Part shown: positions 9,404-18,690 of the stretch, one piece after another | Layout: each line of letters begins with the position of its first letter | Position numbering within the stretch: position 1 is the stretch's first letter | Assembly: GCA_024867545.1 (NCBI GenBank) | Contig: JANFNE010000024.1 | Coordinates: 295,773 to 359,772 of the forward strand | Reading direction: 5' to 3' | DNA: 64,000 nucleotides | Source: Phytopythium helicoides | Lineage: Eukaryota; Oomycota; Peronosporomycetes; Pythiales; Pythiaceae | Program-made: the position numbers and the translations under genes | The notes under the pieces: model-generated | Seen by the model: only the letters and a program-made list of their open reading frames with translations | Told to the model about the DNA's origin: nothing | The model's database searches: none

Positions 9404-10801
9404 CTAATTCGTAGCGTTGTCATCGAAAATGTCAAGCTCACCCAGTGCGTCGGCAACAACACCCATGCTGGGGCGGTCTTCCGGATTAAAGCAGCACATG
9501 CTCACAATTATCTCCCATACCTTCTCCTTGATCATTGGTGGCTTTTGTGGCAGTGTACCCTTAATGACGTGAGTATTGACTGCCGTATCATCTAGAATGT
9601 CGTTTTCACTTCCCCACGGATATGCACCAGAGAAAGCTTCGACCATGCACATGCCAAAAGAGTACACATCAGATGCAAAAGTTGCGCAGCCGCCATTCAA
9701 CACTTCAGGAGCTTTCCATCGATACACGCCAAGCGCGCCTCCTCCCTCTTCATCTAATTGCTCTCCATGGCGGTTCTGGAAGCGACTAAGGCTGAAATCT
9801 GTTAGCTTTGCTGATTCAGAAGTGACAACGAAGATATCTGAAACGGCGACAAGAATATTGTTTCCTTTCAAGTCACCATGTACAATGCCTCTGTCATGAA
9901 GGTATGTAAGCCCGAGAGCAGTTTGATAAACTAGCATCCAACAGTGTAGCAATGTCGGCATGCTTTCTTCTTCTGCTGAAGCTTCTTCCTCTTTCTCTTT
10001 TTCTTTCAGGAACGCCGGAAGGGTCCCACCGTTTATCCACTCACAGACAAAGAAAGGTCGAGGTCCAACATGACACGCTCCATATAGCTTCACGATGTGT
10101 GGGTGGTTCAACATGAACCAAATATTGGCCTCTTGAACGAATGCGTCACGCTGTACAGGACTATTTGCATCATGGAGAATCTTGATCACAACGTCCGTGT
10201 CAAACCACTTGCCTCGATACACAGAACCAAACGATCCACCGTCAATGTACTCGCCTAGCTCGATTTCATACGGTGGAATGAACCAATCGGGGAGCACTAC
10301 ATGACCAACCACACTCTGTGCGCGCTGGTAGCTATTCCGAAGCGCTTCGAGTCCAGTCTGTGAATACCCACCACTTCGTTTTGTAGTCTCAAACAACGCG
10401 ATCATTGCCTCCTCTTCAGTTTCTGGTATGGAAGCCAATGAGCCGGTGTGTCGGATAAGCGACGAAATGAACTGGTTCTGATGGTAGGCGTCACGATTCC
10501 ACGCACCATCCCAAGTATGTAGGTGCGAACTAGGATTAAGTTCTGGGAACGTTAGTAGACGGTCAAGTTCGTGATGAAAGGAGTAGTGCCGACTGGCAAT
10601 TGTTCGCACGCCGATTAACTGTGTGAACTGGCTGCATCTTTCGCTCAAGCTTTCTTGACACTTCAACACTGTAGTGTTGTAGAATTTTTTAGTAACAGCG
10701 CACAGCTGGTGGACAAGCTCAGCTGGAAGTAAACGGCATGTTTGATTGTGCAGCTGCTCGTACAGGTCAAGAAGCCGTTGATACACATGGAGATCCAACT
10801 T
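9404..10801 (-). CDS. TKL-type protein kinase domain, downstream half of a tandem kinase gene
   Basis: An N-terminal helical region of about 170 residues is followed by a kinase domain. Visible landmarks are a glycine-loop variant (DGGSFGSVYRGKW), the VVIKIL lysine, the catalytic loop HGDLKGNN (HGD in place of HRD, keeping the base Asp and the Asn), a metal-binding DFS in place of DFG (TDFSLSRF), and the APE motif (RWKAPEVL). It resembles tyrosine-kinase-like Ser/Thr kinases. Key catalytic residues are present, so activity is plausible despite DFS. There is no ATG for roughly the first 130 residues: the frame opens directly after an in-frame TAA at 10802-10804 and is in the same frame as the upstream pseudokinase. 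It is therefore best read as the second half of one tandem-kinase gene, not an independent gene. Confidence 0.8.
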   Translation of the reverse strand, partial: KLDLHVYQRLLDLYEQLHNQTCRLLPAELVHQLCAVTKKFYNTTVLKCQESLSERCSQFTQLIGVRTIASRHYSFHHELDRLLTFPELNPSSHLHTWDGAWNRDAYHQNQFISSLIRHTGSLASIPETEEEAMIALFETTKRSGGYSQTGLEALRNSYQRAQSVVGHVVLPDWFIPPYEIELGEYIDGGSFGSVYRGKWFDTDVVIKILHDANSPVQRDAFVQEANIWFMLNHPHIVKLYGACHVGPRPFFVCEWINGGTLPAFLKEKEKEEEASAEEESMPTLLHCWMLVYQTALGLTYLHDRGIVHGDLKGNNILVAVSDIFVVTSESAKLTDFSLSRFQNRHGEQLDEEGGGALGVYRWKAPEVLNGGCATFASDVYSFGMCMVEAFSGAYPWGSENDILDDTAVNTHVIKGTLPQKPPMIKEKVWEIIVSMCCFNPEDRPSMGVVADALGELDIFDDNATN

Positions 10802-12283
10802 TTAAACGCTGTCGTCACAATTAAAGTGGCTGCTCATTTCTGCAAATATGCAGCGCAGGGTTTTGCCAGTCAGGAAGGGATCCATGTCACCAACTCGTAG
10901 GTCTGACTCAAATACACTCGAGTAATCTTCCTGTGGCTTGATGAGCGCGTGTGCTTGTTGAGCGATTCGTAGTGCAACTAAATGATCAGCTGCATCGGCA
11001 TTTATCATGGCTTGAAGAATGACCCATTCCTGATCGGTCACGAATTCTGGCCGCTCTGATTCTGGGGTGAGTTCAGAATAAAGGTAACCCAACGCGAGCC
11101 GGTGAAACTCGAACGACCCAAGTATCTTTTGGGCTAAATTCTTGAAAGTAATCGCAAAACTGTGTTTGCCTTCTTCACTATCAAACTCAATGATATCACA
11201 CCCACGAACGACGATGACATCATTAAGGGAGGTAACGACATCACTCGTGATTGAACGATGTGTCAAACCGCATTCGCGCAGATAGTGCAGTCCCATCAGG
11301 CAAGAGTACAAATGATCCCACGAGGTTATTTGTGCATCATCATCAATGTGCTCGTGGATAAAAAAGCGCTTGCCAACGTGGCACGCGGCGAAGAGCTTGA
11401 TGATGACTGGATGATTAAAGGCTTGCCACCGCTTCACTTGCAATAGAAACGACTCCTCGCTTTCGCCTTTTCTTGTTGGATAGTGCAGACTAACAGCAGT
11501 TCCACCCCACGTGTGCTCATCAAAATCAACTTTGCCGAGCTCAAAAGGGGTAGTGAACCATTCCGGGACACTGATAAGGGCCACCCATGTCAAATTAGTC
11601 AACCGACTGTAGAAGGATTCCATGGTGTCTCTCTCCACTGCAAGCAGTACAGTCGAATCGCCACAGAGCTCGTGTTTTAGTAGTGTCAGCAACTCAATGC
11701 AATAGTCATCCTCGCAGTCACCAGCTACGTGTTTGATGTGGGCAAGAAGCGACTCGTCAGTTTTAAAGCGCTCGACATACGCCTGTACTCGATCCGTGCG
11801 CTCCATTTCCAGTAGTGGCTGCCATATTTCAGCACTGATTTCCCCAGGATCTCCTTTCTCCAGCAGCTGCTCGTCAAACAGACGATGAACAACTTTGACG
11901 ATTGTCACTAGAGTCTCCGTGTACGCCAGTCGAATTAGATCACGCTTCTCGCTCTTGAAAATCTCTAGTGCGTACAGGACGCTCATTGTTTGCGTCGATT
12001 TGGATCTCCAGTGTTTAACACTGGAAGAGAAGGTGCTAAGTCGCTTGAACAAACTCTGGAAGCACGTGTCAAGCCCGTCAAAAACGTCGGTGAGAGGTTC
12101 TTTCGTCTCGCCTTCTACCGCGATGCTGTCACCGAGATCGTCGCTATCATTGCTCCACTCATGAGATAAGGATCTCAATCGATTCATCTGGAAAAACTCG
12201 TCAATGTCGTCAAGGACACTGTCGTAGGCTTCGGACTCGACATCATCGCTCTCCGCTCCGTCACCTCGCCAGAGATCGCTCAT
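10802..12283 (-). CDS. Pseudokinase, upstream half of a tandem kinase gene
   Basis: A 493-residue frame with an acidic N-terminus (DGAESDDVESEAYDSVLDD), a helical region and a degenerate kinase domain. The fold can be followed by similarity to the downstream kinase: EWFTTPFELGKV matches DWFIPPYEIELGEY, and KLFAACHVGKRFF matches KLYGACHVGPRPFF. The active-site motifs are gone: no glycine loop or VAIK lysine, HRS-I-T instead of HRDLK, and EFDS instead of DFG. It is therefore presumably non-catalytic and regulatory. It ends in NCDDSV and a TAA, after which the next codon continues in the same frame into the active kinase. Pseudokinase-kinase tandems are known in JAK-type and plant tandem-kinase proteins, where the pseudokinase controls the partner. 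Confidence 0.7.
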   Translation of the reverse strand: MSDLWRGDGAESDDVESEAYDSVLDDIDEFFQMNRLRSLSHEWSNDSDDLGDSIAVEGETKEPLTDVFDGLDTCFQSLFKRLSTFSSSVKHWRSKSTQTMSVLYALEIFKSEKRDLIRLAYTETLVTIVKVVHRLFDEQLLEKGDPGEISAEIWQPLLEMERTDRVQAYVERFKTDESLLAHIKHVAGDCEDDYCIELLTLLKHELCGDSTVLLAVERDTMESFYSRLTNLTWVALISVPEWFTTPFELGKVDFDEHTWGGTAVSLHYPTRKGESEESFLLQVKRWQAFNHPVIIKLFAACHVGKRFFIHEHIDDDAQITSWDHLYSCLMGLHYLRECGLTHRSITSDVVTSLNDVIVVRGCDIIEFDSEEGKHSFAITFKNLAQKILGSFEFHRLALGYLYSELTPESERPEFVTDQEWVILQAMINADAADHLVALRIAQQAHALIKPQEDYSSVFESDLRVGDMDPFLTGKTLRCIFAEMSSHFNCDDSV

Positions 12284-12599
12284 GTGTCTTCGTAGGCGGG
12301 CGCGAGCTCCTCAGGGCTTGTCGCGCGTGCTTTGGATAATGAGTCCAGTCGTTCGAACTAGATGATTTGTATGTTGCACAAAAGGTACCCAATGCATTTT
12401 GCCACCCAATCTCTCTACCCTTCCGAGAAGATTCGTCGCTATGGAGGCGCTTGCTGGCCTTGTGTGTACCTTGATGAGTGCCGATCGACTTGACTGAATT
12501 AATACAAGAAACTGGCGGTGCTGCTGTCGTTCGGGCAGCCGTTCCAGCGCTTCGATCGCGACGCGCGTAGCTCAGGCACCACCAGCTGCACGCCAAAGT
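12284..12599. other. Upstream region of the tandem kinase, no gene
   Basis: This divergent spacer lies between the kinase start on the minus strand and the plus-strand USP-like relic. No clear Inr element was recognised, and the open frames across it are shadows of one another. Confidence 0.4.
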
Positions 12600-13560
12600 G
12601 CCCATGGAAGCGGCGAGGGCGAGCAGTAGGATATGCCCACCAAGCTCGCGATCGGGGGCGACAGGGGCTTCGCTGTCAACTCGGAAGACAGGTTCGTGGT
12701 CTCCAAGGCGCACCCGGTCGTGGTACTGTACCACGACCGATTAGATACATCGGGTGCAGACGCAAGAACTGGGGTGGCTCTGGTGGATGCGGCGCAGCTC
12801 TCGACCATTACGCCGAGACAGGAGGCTTCAACCCGCTCGCGTTTAAGCTGGAACGACCACGTCGGAGGGTGGCGACGTCTATAGTTGCCCCTCAGATGAA
12901 GACCACTTGGTGTCGAACATGCACCTGATCAAGCACCTCTCGCGATTTGGCATCAATGTCGCGAATCTGATAAAGACCAAATAGTCGATGAACGAGTTCC
13001 AGGTTGGCTTAAACCTCTCATACGAGTTTGACGCCATCACCAAATCAAGAAAGAAGCTTCAGTGTGTGTCGGAACCAGGCTTGATCGGATTGAAATCTGG
13101 GCAACAGCTTCTACAAGAATTTGGTTCTCGAGCTCTTTCTGGCGCTGCCAGAAGTGCGTCTCCGATAAGAAGACCCGGCTAATTTGCTTCAATCTCGGCA
13201 AGCCACGATTCCTCCAGTAGACTTTACCGTGTAGATGACCAAACTTGCGCGTGGAGTATGGACTGGTAGGTATGGCAAGTCGTTCAAGACGCTCAATGTT
13301 GGCGTCGAAGAGGAGGATGAGGCTCACAAACAAAAGCTTCGTCCAATCACGCTCCGTGGTCTTGTCAGAGAACCGCTCTGATTGTTCGACTGGACAGCAG
13401 CAAGATGCTGTCGAGTACTTGCAATATATACTTGATTTGATGGCCCGCCAGGAGCGTACCAACGCCAAGCGTATTGGACATCTACTTCCAGATGAAGTTC
13501 CGGCTGACTTATCAACGACAAACTTGTTCAAGTTCAAGGTGTGATGGCACCATGCCATAT
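12600..13560 (+). pseudogene. USP5/isopeptidase-T-like ubiquitin hydrolase pseudogene
   Basis: Fragments of a USP5/13-like deubiquitinase appear in order but in different frames. They are: an N-terminal variant zinc-finger segment (PTKLAIGGDRGFAV, 12633 on); a UBP-type zinc-finger core (NWGGSGGCGAALDHYAETGG, about 12770-12830); DEDHLVSNMHLIKHLSRFG (about 12898-12955); the start of the catalytic domain (KLQCVSEPGLIGLK, about 13050); TKLARGVWTGRYGKSFKTL (about 13235); and the conserved QQDAVEYLQYILDLMARQER block (about 13395-13460). The segment that should contain the catalytic Cys (GLxNLGNSCY) is deleted or scrambled after GLIGLK. There are at least three frame changes, internal deletions and in-frame stops. 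An active USP5 elsewhere in the genome is expected as parent. Confidence 0.8.
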
Positions 13561-14852
13561 TCGCTGGATATCGGTAGCAGCAGCATTTTTTCGCATTCGG
13601 AACGATCGCAACCTGTTCTTTATAACGTGTTGGATGGCTGCCACAGCGAACTCGAGTCGCCCATACAGATGCATTGCTACTCGGATCTATTGTCGATGTA
13701 GGCGCTGGGCCAGTTCCTCCACTTTGCGCATCTGTGTGAATGCACGTTTTGAGATGCTGTATTTTTCCTGGTCTCGTCACAGTATGCCTAAGTACCTCGG
13801 CCTCAATCTTTACTGCTGTTTTCTATGGCGTCGGCCTGCTGCTCGAGCTTCCTTCCAGCCCGTGCTTTTGCGGCAGACGCTGCCGTCGTCATTGTGTTTA
13901 GAAAATTGTTGCTATGCTTATTGATGAACTTGCTCAAGATGCTTGCGCACCAGCCATTATACATGGGTCTAATCACTGCTGTCGTAAACAATACCATGCA
14001 CTTGCCAGCTTTGTATGTCCCCGGGGAGTGGGTTGTGACAGAAATCTCTTCAACACCCTCCATCGTTGCGTGTATGATCTAGCCCCCTCAAGTGAATGCA
14101 AATGTTGCAACTTAAACGAATAGCACTCCACAAAAGTTTGTAACGCAAATGCAGGAATCAGATTTGTATTGATGACACCTTCAGCTTGCTACTAGACAAC
14201 TTTAAGCTGGGGCAGTAGAATCAAGGTCAATATAGAATCAAGGTCAATAGCAACCACGCGACTCGGTATTGACGAGCGTCTTGCTCGTCTGTTTCCGTAT
14301 CATAAGATATGCGTTGAGCGATGGGATTCCCATGAAGACGTTTGCACGGCCTTGACCCTGAGATACGTACACTTGTACCTGTTGGTTTTAGTTAGTTTTT
14401 GATATTAATTTAATATGCTGGACAGTTCTCGGTAGATGGATATTTCTCCCCTGCGTAGAGCAGTATATTGACGCACTCGCGTCAACATATCTGATTGGCC
14501 AGATAATCCTAGCACTGACATTGGAAGACAGAAAACTTCATGCCGAAGTTTGGAGGAAAGATCAGAGACAGCACTTGTCGTAGGTTCACAACACAACAAA
14601 ACATCAGCCAACGGAGATACTTATAGATCTATATCCAGAATTCATACATGAATACGGACTCAATTCAACACTTGGCTTGGTCATCTACACACTCGCCATT
14701 TTATCAACATGCAATAACCGAGGATCTTTTATAAATTTTAGCCCCACTAGTTGGGCGATGATCAAACATTCGTGGTTGACTCAAGTTGGATAGGACAGCA
14801 CTCATTCACAGCTTTTCGAAAAACTCGAAATATTCGAGGTTTCAATATCTAT
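13561..14852. other. Intergenic interval before the tandem array, no supported gene
   Basis: Probable decayed sequence beyond the USP relic up to about 13.75 kb, then AT-rich spacer. Frames of 60-127 codons on both strands have no domain. A short direct repeat (atagaatcaaggtcaata type) lies near 14216-14250. Similarity to the array unit begins at about 14853. Confidence 0.45.
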
Positions 14853-14956
14853 ATGCATCTCATTCATGATAGTTACGGCCTACACGGCCACCTAGTTTGG
14901 TGTCCTTCAGAGGAAATCGCCTGAAAACGCTCACGTCACGTCACATCGGTACTTAC

Positions 14957-15433
14957 TTAGCAGTGGACTGAATCGTCCTCAGTCGGCTGGCAGTTCGTCA
15001 CCGTGTAAGCTGTGCCGTCCGTGCAGTTACCAGCAGCAATGTCACCCTGGTCAGGAGGGAAAAAAGTCGTCCGCCAGTAGCGAACCCACATCCCCGAGTC
15101 GCCAGAGCTCAAGACGCCGAACGAGTTACGACCCTTGGTCAATTCGCGCTGGACCCAATTGGCGGCAGCGAATTGGCAGTCGTACGTGGGACTGGCGATC
15201 CAGCACGCGAGCTGGTGGCAGTTCTTTGCATTCGAAGCGGCCGACACGATGTCCGCGACCCCCGTGGCCAGGTTGATACTGCTGACAGCGATGGACGACA
15301 CCGAGTCGATCGTGCTCGTAGTGCCGGTAGCGGCGGAGCGCAGCGCGCGAGCCTCCGACGGCTGGACCTCGGCGACCTCTGCATTGCCGATCGCGAGGAG
15401 ACCGGCGACAACGAGCGCGAAGAACGTCTTCAT
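14957..15433 (-). CDS. Secreted RxLR-motif cysteine-rich protein B (unit A)
   Basis: A 158-residue protein with a signal peptide at residues 1 to about 18 (MKTFFALVVAGLLAIGNA) and a canonical RALR at 29-32, the spacing typical of oomycete RxLR host-translocated proteins; no clear dEER follows. A hydrophobic/Ser-Ala segment covers 45-68. The C-terminal domain has six cysteines (72, 77, 86, 137, 148, 158) and the blocks CHQLACWI, GMWVRYWRT, GNCTDG, VTNCQ and terminal VHC. These blocks are shared with the divergent plus-strand neighbour, so the two are paralogues. The ATG at 15433 is chosen over an in-frame ATG 31 codons upstream because it starts the signal peptide and lies about 56 bp after an Inr/FPR element. 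The function is unknown; an effector-like role is inferred from secretion, motif and amplification. Confidence 0.82.
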   Translation of the reverse strand: MKTFFALVVAGLLAIGNAEVAEVQPSEARALRSAATGTTSTIDSVSSIAVSSINLATGVADIVSAASNAKNCHQLACWIASPTYDCQFAAANWVQRELTKGRNSFGVLSSGDSGMWVRYWRTTFFPPDQGDIAAGNCTDGTAYTVTNCQPTEDDSVHC

Positions 15434-15488
15434 GGTGACAAAAGTCGTGAGCTGGTAGAGTCTTGCAGTGGTGTTGAGGGTGAGGGAG

Positions 15489-15507
15489 GGCAAATTGGGA
15501 AATGAAA
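15489..15507 (-). promoter_or_regulatory. Oomycete Inr/FPR core promoter of gene B
   Basis: The minus strand reads CTTTCATTTCCCAATTTGCC across this interval, an almost exact match to the oomycete initiator plus flanking promoter region. It lies about 56-74 bp upstream of the ATG at 15433. Equivalent copies precede each intact gene B in the array (for example near 38987-39005). Confidence 0.75.
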
Positions 15508-16331
15508 GTCTGAGCTGATGAAGCACGCGAGACTAGAGTACCTCGTATTATATGCGTAGAGACCAACCCACTACTCCCGAGTACGTGATAACAAATGCTC
15601 TCGAAATGTGAGCAGCGATGGATTCGGAGCAATCTCCACCAAGTTCAACGCCAGTACACACCTGCGGGTGATCCCATCCGGCGAGAGATCATCCATTAGA
15701 ACCTCTCCCCACCAAAGGTAACTCGAAGCAGTAATGACCGCAGCCAAATGTTGGGTCATCCGCCTTTCCTTCTCCATCCCCACACCCACAGCATTGCAGA
15801 TCGCAGATCTGCGCCTCTGCAACATCTTGCTGTGCGTCACCAAGCGGATTTTTTGTCTTTACTCAGAACCATCTGCGACTACCCGAGCTTTGCTGTTCAT
15901 GTGGCCACTACTGGCCGAGTGATCCGAGTGGAACTTCACATCTTGACTTGTGTATTGCGAGAGCCGGGGAGCGATCCCGATCCCATGATCGACCAGCGGA
16001 TGTGGCTTTCTGTTAGTTCCCATATACAGCGTTACACTGGACTTCACTATGAGCTGTATGCATGCATGGGCGGACAGCGTGAGCATGTGACTCACCGTTC
16101 CGCAAAAGCAGAAGTGCCATCATTGCTATCTCATACACCTGTACATGACGTATCGAGCCAAAAGATCCGTGAGCCCGTGACTCACTGTGTGTGGATAGTC
16201 AACGTCGCCAACGCGGCACTTTGTACGAGCGAGGCTCGCACGACTGCACATGCTGGGCGTGCACTGCCGGTTGCTAGCGTCGCTCTCTCTCTGCTTCAAG
16301 GTAATTTCTCGGGTCCGATCTTCGCATTGGT

Positions 16332-16350
16332 GCTCACTTTCGATTGCGCC
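16332..16350 (+). promoter_or_regulatory. Inr-like core promoter of gene A
   Basis: GCTCACTTTCGATTGCGCC resembles the oomycete initiator and lies 55 bp upstream of the ATG at 16406. The same element precedes each plus-strand copy in the array. Confidence 0.6.
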
Positions 16351-16405
16351 TCCAACCAAACACACAACAACCACAGCCACCCGCTCCAACCCCACACAAC
16401 CAGTC

Positions 16406-16885
16406 ATGAAGTGCTTCGCCGCCACGATCGCCGTTGTGTCCGCCGTCGCCACCGCCAGCTCCCTTCTCGTCGACGCTGCCGCCTTCCGCCAGGAGGGCGA
16501 GGTCCAAGTCGTTGACCAGGAGGATCGTCAACTCCAGGTCGTTGAGGGTGTCATGGCCGCGTTCTCCATCGCATCCGCGGTTACTCCAGTAATTGCCGAC
16601 ATCATTAACGGCAACAAGAAGGAGTGCCACCAGCTCGCGTGCTGGATCTCGACGCCTTCGCGCACGTGTGGCATCGCCGCGGCTGCCGAGGTGCAGTCGG
16701 AGATCACGCAGGGTCGTGACAACTGGGGGTACGACAGCATCGAGGAGAACGGCATGTGGGTGCGCTACTGGCGCACCAAGTTCGAGCCGGTCGACCGTGG
16801 CGACATTGCGAGTGGCAACTGCACGGACGGCAACACGTTTGTGGTGACGAATTGCCAGTCGTCGTCGGGTCGCGTGCACTGTTAG
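16406..16885 (+). CDS. Secreted cysteine-rich protein A with RxLR-like RQLQ (unit A)
   Basis: A 159-residue protein, signal peptide about 1-26 (MKCFAATIAVVSAVATASSL and following). RQLQ occupies 41-44, where its divergent paralogue has RALR, and is preceded by an acidic Gln-Glu-Asp. This looks like a degenerate RxLR. A hydrophobic stretch (AFSIASAVTPVIADII) is followed by a domain with six cysteines (74, 79, 88, 139, 150, 159) and the shared blocks CHQLACWI, GMWVRYWRT, SGNCTDG, VTNCQ and terminal VHC. An open frame continues upstream to 16250, but the signal peptide and Inr-like element place the start at 16406. No known domain is recognised. An effector or apoplastic role is inference. Confidence 0.82.
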   Translation: MKCFAATIAVVSAVATASSLLVDAAAFRQEGEVQVVDQEDRQLQVVEGVMAAFSIASAVTPVIADIINGNKKECHQLACWISTPSRTCGIAAAAEVQSEITQGRDNWGYDSIEENGMWVRYWRTKFEPVDRGDIASGNCTDGNTFVVTNCQSSSGRVHC

Positions 16886-17700
16886 ATATCTCTGTCAAAT
16901 CTTCGTCGAGTGTAATACAACTATTGTCTACTTCTTCATTACCGCGTCCACGTTGTCTCCCTTTCGTTCAAGGCATATCGTTTCAAATGGCATGGCTCGC
17001 ACTCACAATGGGATCCACCAACCGTCTCCCGTCGGCACGGTGCGCAGACTGTGGCGCAAACCTCCGTGTGGCACGGGGTTACATAAGTGATCGGCTCTTT
17101 TCAACTGAGAGTGTGTCCGAGAGTTCTATTTGTGTTGGGTTTGCGCATGACTCTTGAAGATGGCATGGACAGGTGGTGAGTGGTTGGCTGATGGAATATC
17201 TGAAAGTGATTAGACTTTGGAATCATACTTACTTGATGCACAAGAGCTCCCCGGTCATGGGTCTGCTAGAATTGGACTAGTACGATGCCTAGTAGTGTGC
17301 ATCTTCCTTGCAGAGTGGAGCAGATCTAACCCCGAGCGTGACCATGTTGAAGTGTATGTGTGTCGCCCAATTCGATGTCAGTAGTCGAACCATCTGGCCA
17401 ATCAGATGTGTTGATTCGTGTATTTTCGACCAATCCATAACACACTGTTGACACAGACCACGCACGCTGCTCAACGAACGAGCGAGTCTGAAGCGCGCGT
17501 CGTGCAGCCATGCGCAAGTGCCACGCCGGCGAGACTGCGAGGTGCAATTCCAAAAAAAAAGAAAAGCCTCATCAAATTCAAAGTTTCAACATGTATATAC
17601 ATCCCATTCATGATAGTTATGGTCTACACGGCCACCTAGTTTGGTGTCCTTCAGAGGAAATCGCCTGAAAACGCTCACGTCACGTCACACCGGTACTTAC
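16886..17700. other. Tail-to-tail spacer of the array unit
   Basis: The 3' flanks of gene A and of the next gene B face each other across about 815 bp, repeated in each unit. It contains an A-rich run (near 17551-17566) of slightly variable length between units and no convincing gene. Short frames here (for example 61-75 codons) recur only because the unit recurs. Confidence 0.5.
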
Positions 17701-17777
17701 TTAGCAGTGGACTGAATCGTCCTCAGTCGGCTGGCAGTTCGTCACCGTGTAAGCTGTGCCGTCCGTGCAGTTACCAG
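17701..17777 (-). pseudogene. Gene B of unit B, truncated by retrotransposon insertion
   Basis: Only the last 24 codons and stop of gene B remain (ending TNCQPTEDDSVHC). They are cut at 17777 by the 5' LTR of gypsy element 1. The rest of this copy, its promoter and part of the shared spacer are absent on the far side (sequence resumes at 36667, equivalent to 39411), so the copy is dead. Confidence 0.92.
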
Positions 17778-18616
17778 TGTAATGATGCCTTGCTACTGCT
17801 GAACGGTGGGCAACTACGTGGTCCAACTACACGAAATGGGAGCACGAGCCAAACGACCAGAGACGCCGGCATGACCCCATCACTCGGCTGTGGACGTGGG
17901 TGGTACGAGGAATGCATCGGCGGGCGTGTCATAGTGGTGTTGGACGACTACCGAGACGCTGCACCCAGAACGGGGGGGATCGTGCTCCACCCACATCAGA
18001 GCATCCCACGAGAAGGGTGGATGGTGTCGCCCACCCGCGATCTTTAGCGGATGCACAGGTCTACTGTGTACAGGGAGGAGGAGTGACGCGGCCGGAAGGC
18101 GCGGCGAACGAGATATGGAAGCGAGAGGCACGCTAGGACCAGAGGGACCTGGGTGGGAACGCTCAGTTGGAGATCCTCTTCGTGGAGCGCACTGGTGGTC
18201 TCTGCCAAGGCGGTGCCAGCCCCTGCGAGGGAGACAGTCGCGTGTGTCGAGTGGACAATCGAGGCGACCGAGTACGGTGGCGGTGTGGACGAGTGAGGCG
18301 ACCAGGTGCTGGTGCAGTGTGGACGGTTGAGGCGACCAAGTACGGTGGCAGTGTGGACGAGTGAGGCGACCAGGCGTTGGTGCAGTGTGGACGATCGAGG
18401 CGGCCGATTGCGGTTGCAGTGCGGACGAGTGAGGCGACCAAGACGGACGCAGGGAGCAAGAGTAGCGGGGTGCGGATAAATAAATAGGCACACGGTGCCG
18501 GCGCTGGGTGGCAGATTGTCCCCAAGGGCCATTCGTGCGTTGTACTGTCTGGTGGGAGTGCGTGAGCACGCTCAACCGCTGAGCTAGTGGCGGCCCAACC
18601 TACCCGTCCCGTTACA
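17778..18616 (+). repeat. 5' LTR of gypsy element 1
   Basis: An 839-bp repeat starting TGTAATGATG and ending CCCGTTACA, inserted in gene B of unit B. It carries an 8-bp segment after CTACTGCTG (about 17800-17808) that the 3' copy lacks. The TG...CA ends with TGTAA/TTACA symmetry are typical for LTRs. Confidence 0.92.
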
Positions 18617-18690
18617 TGGTGGTCATACAGGGGCCTCCACTAAAGAGGCTCCTGTACGGGGACGGGCCAGGCCGTCACACGACCAACAAG

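Larger units (their letters stand above)
15434..16405. promoter_or_regulatory. Shared 972-bp bidirectional promoter region of the divergent gene pair
   Basis: This spacer between the two start codons is repeated with each unit. It carries Inr-type elements near both ends (15489-15507 minus, 16332-16350 plus). Both genes are intronless and divergent, so regulatory sequence may be shared. Copies of this region are intact in units A, C, D, E and F; in unit B most of the minus-side half is deleted. Confidence 0.55.

Noticed and set aside
15748..16515. 255-codon plus-strand frame repeated in the array units
   Set aside because: It lies in the shared spacer and overlaps the start of gene A in another frame. 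It has no signal peptide or domain and recurs only because the unit recurs.
16334..16879. 181-codon minus-strand frame repeated opposite gene A
   Set aside because: Antisense shadow of gene A, rich in Arg/Val/Asp with no recognisable features.
14957..16885. Assigning genes A and B to elicitins, NLPs or PcF-type families
   Set aside because: The cysteine number and spacing and the conserved blocks do not show the hallmarks of those families as I know them, so no family name is given.
18560..18600. tRNA D-arm-like word on the minus strand of the element-1 LTR (TAGCTCAGCGGTTGAGCG)
   Set aside because: It is isolated inside an LTR, with no remaining tRNA arms and no sign of function.
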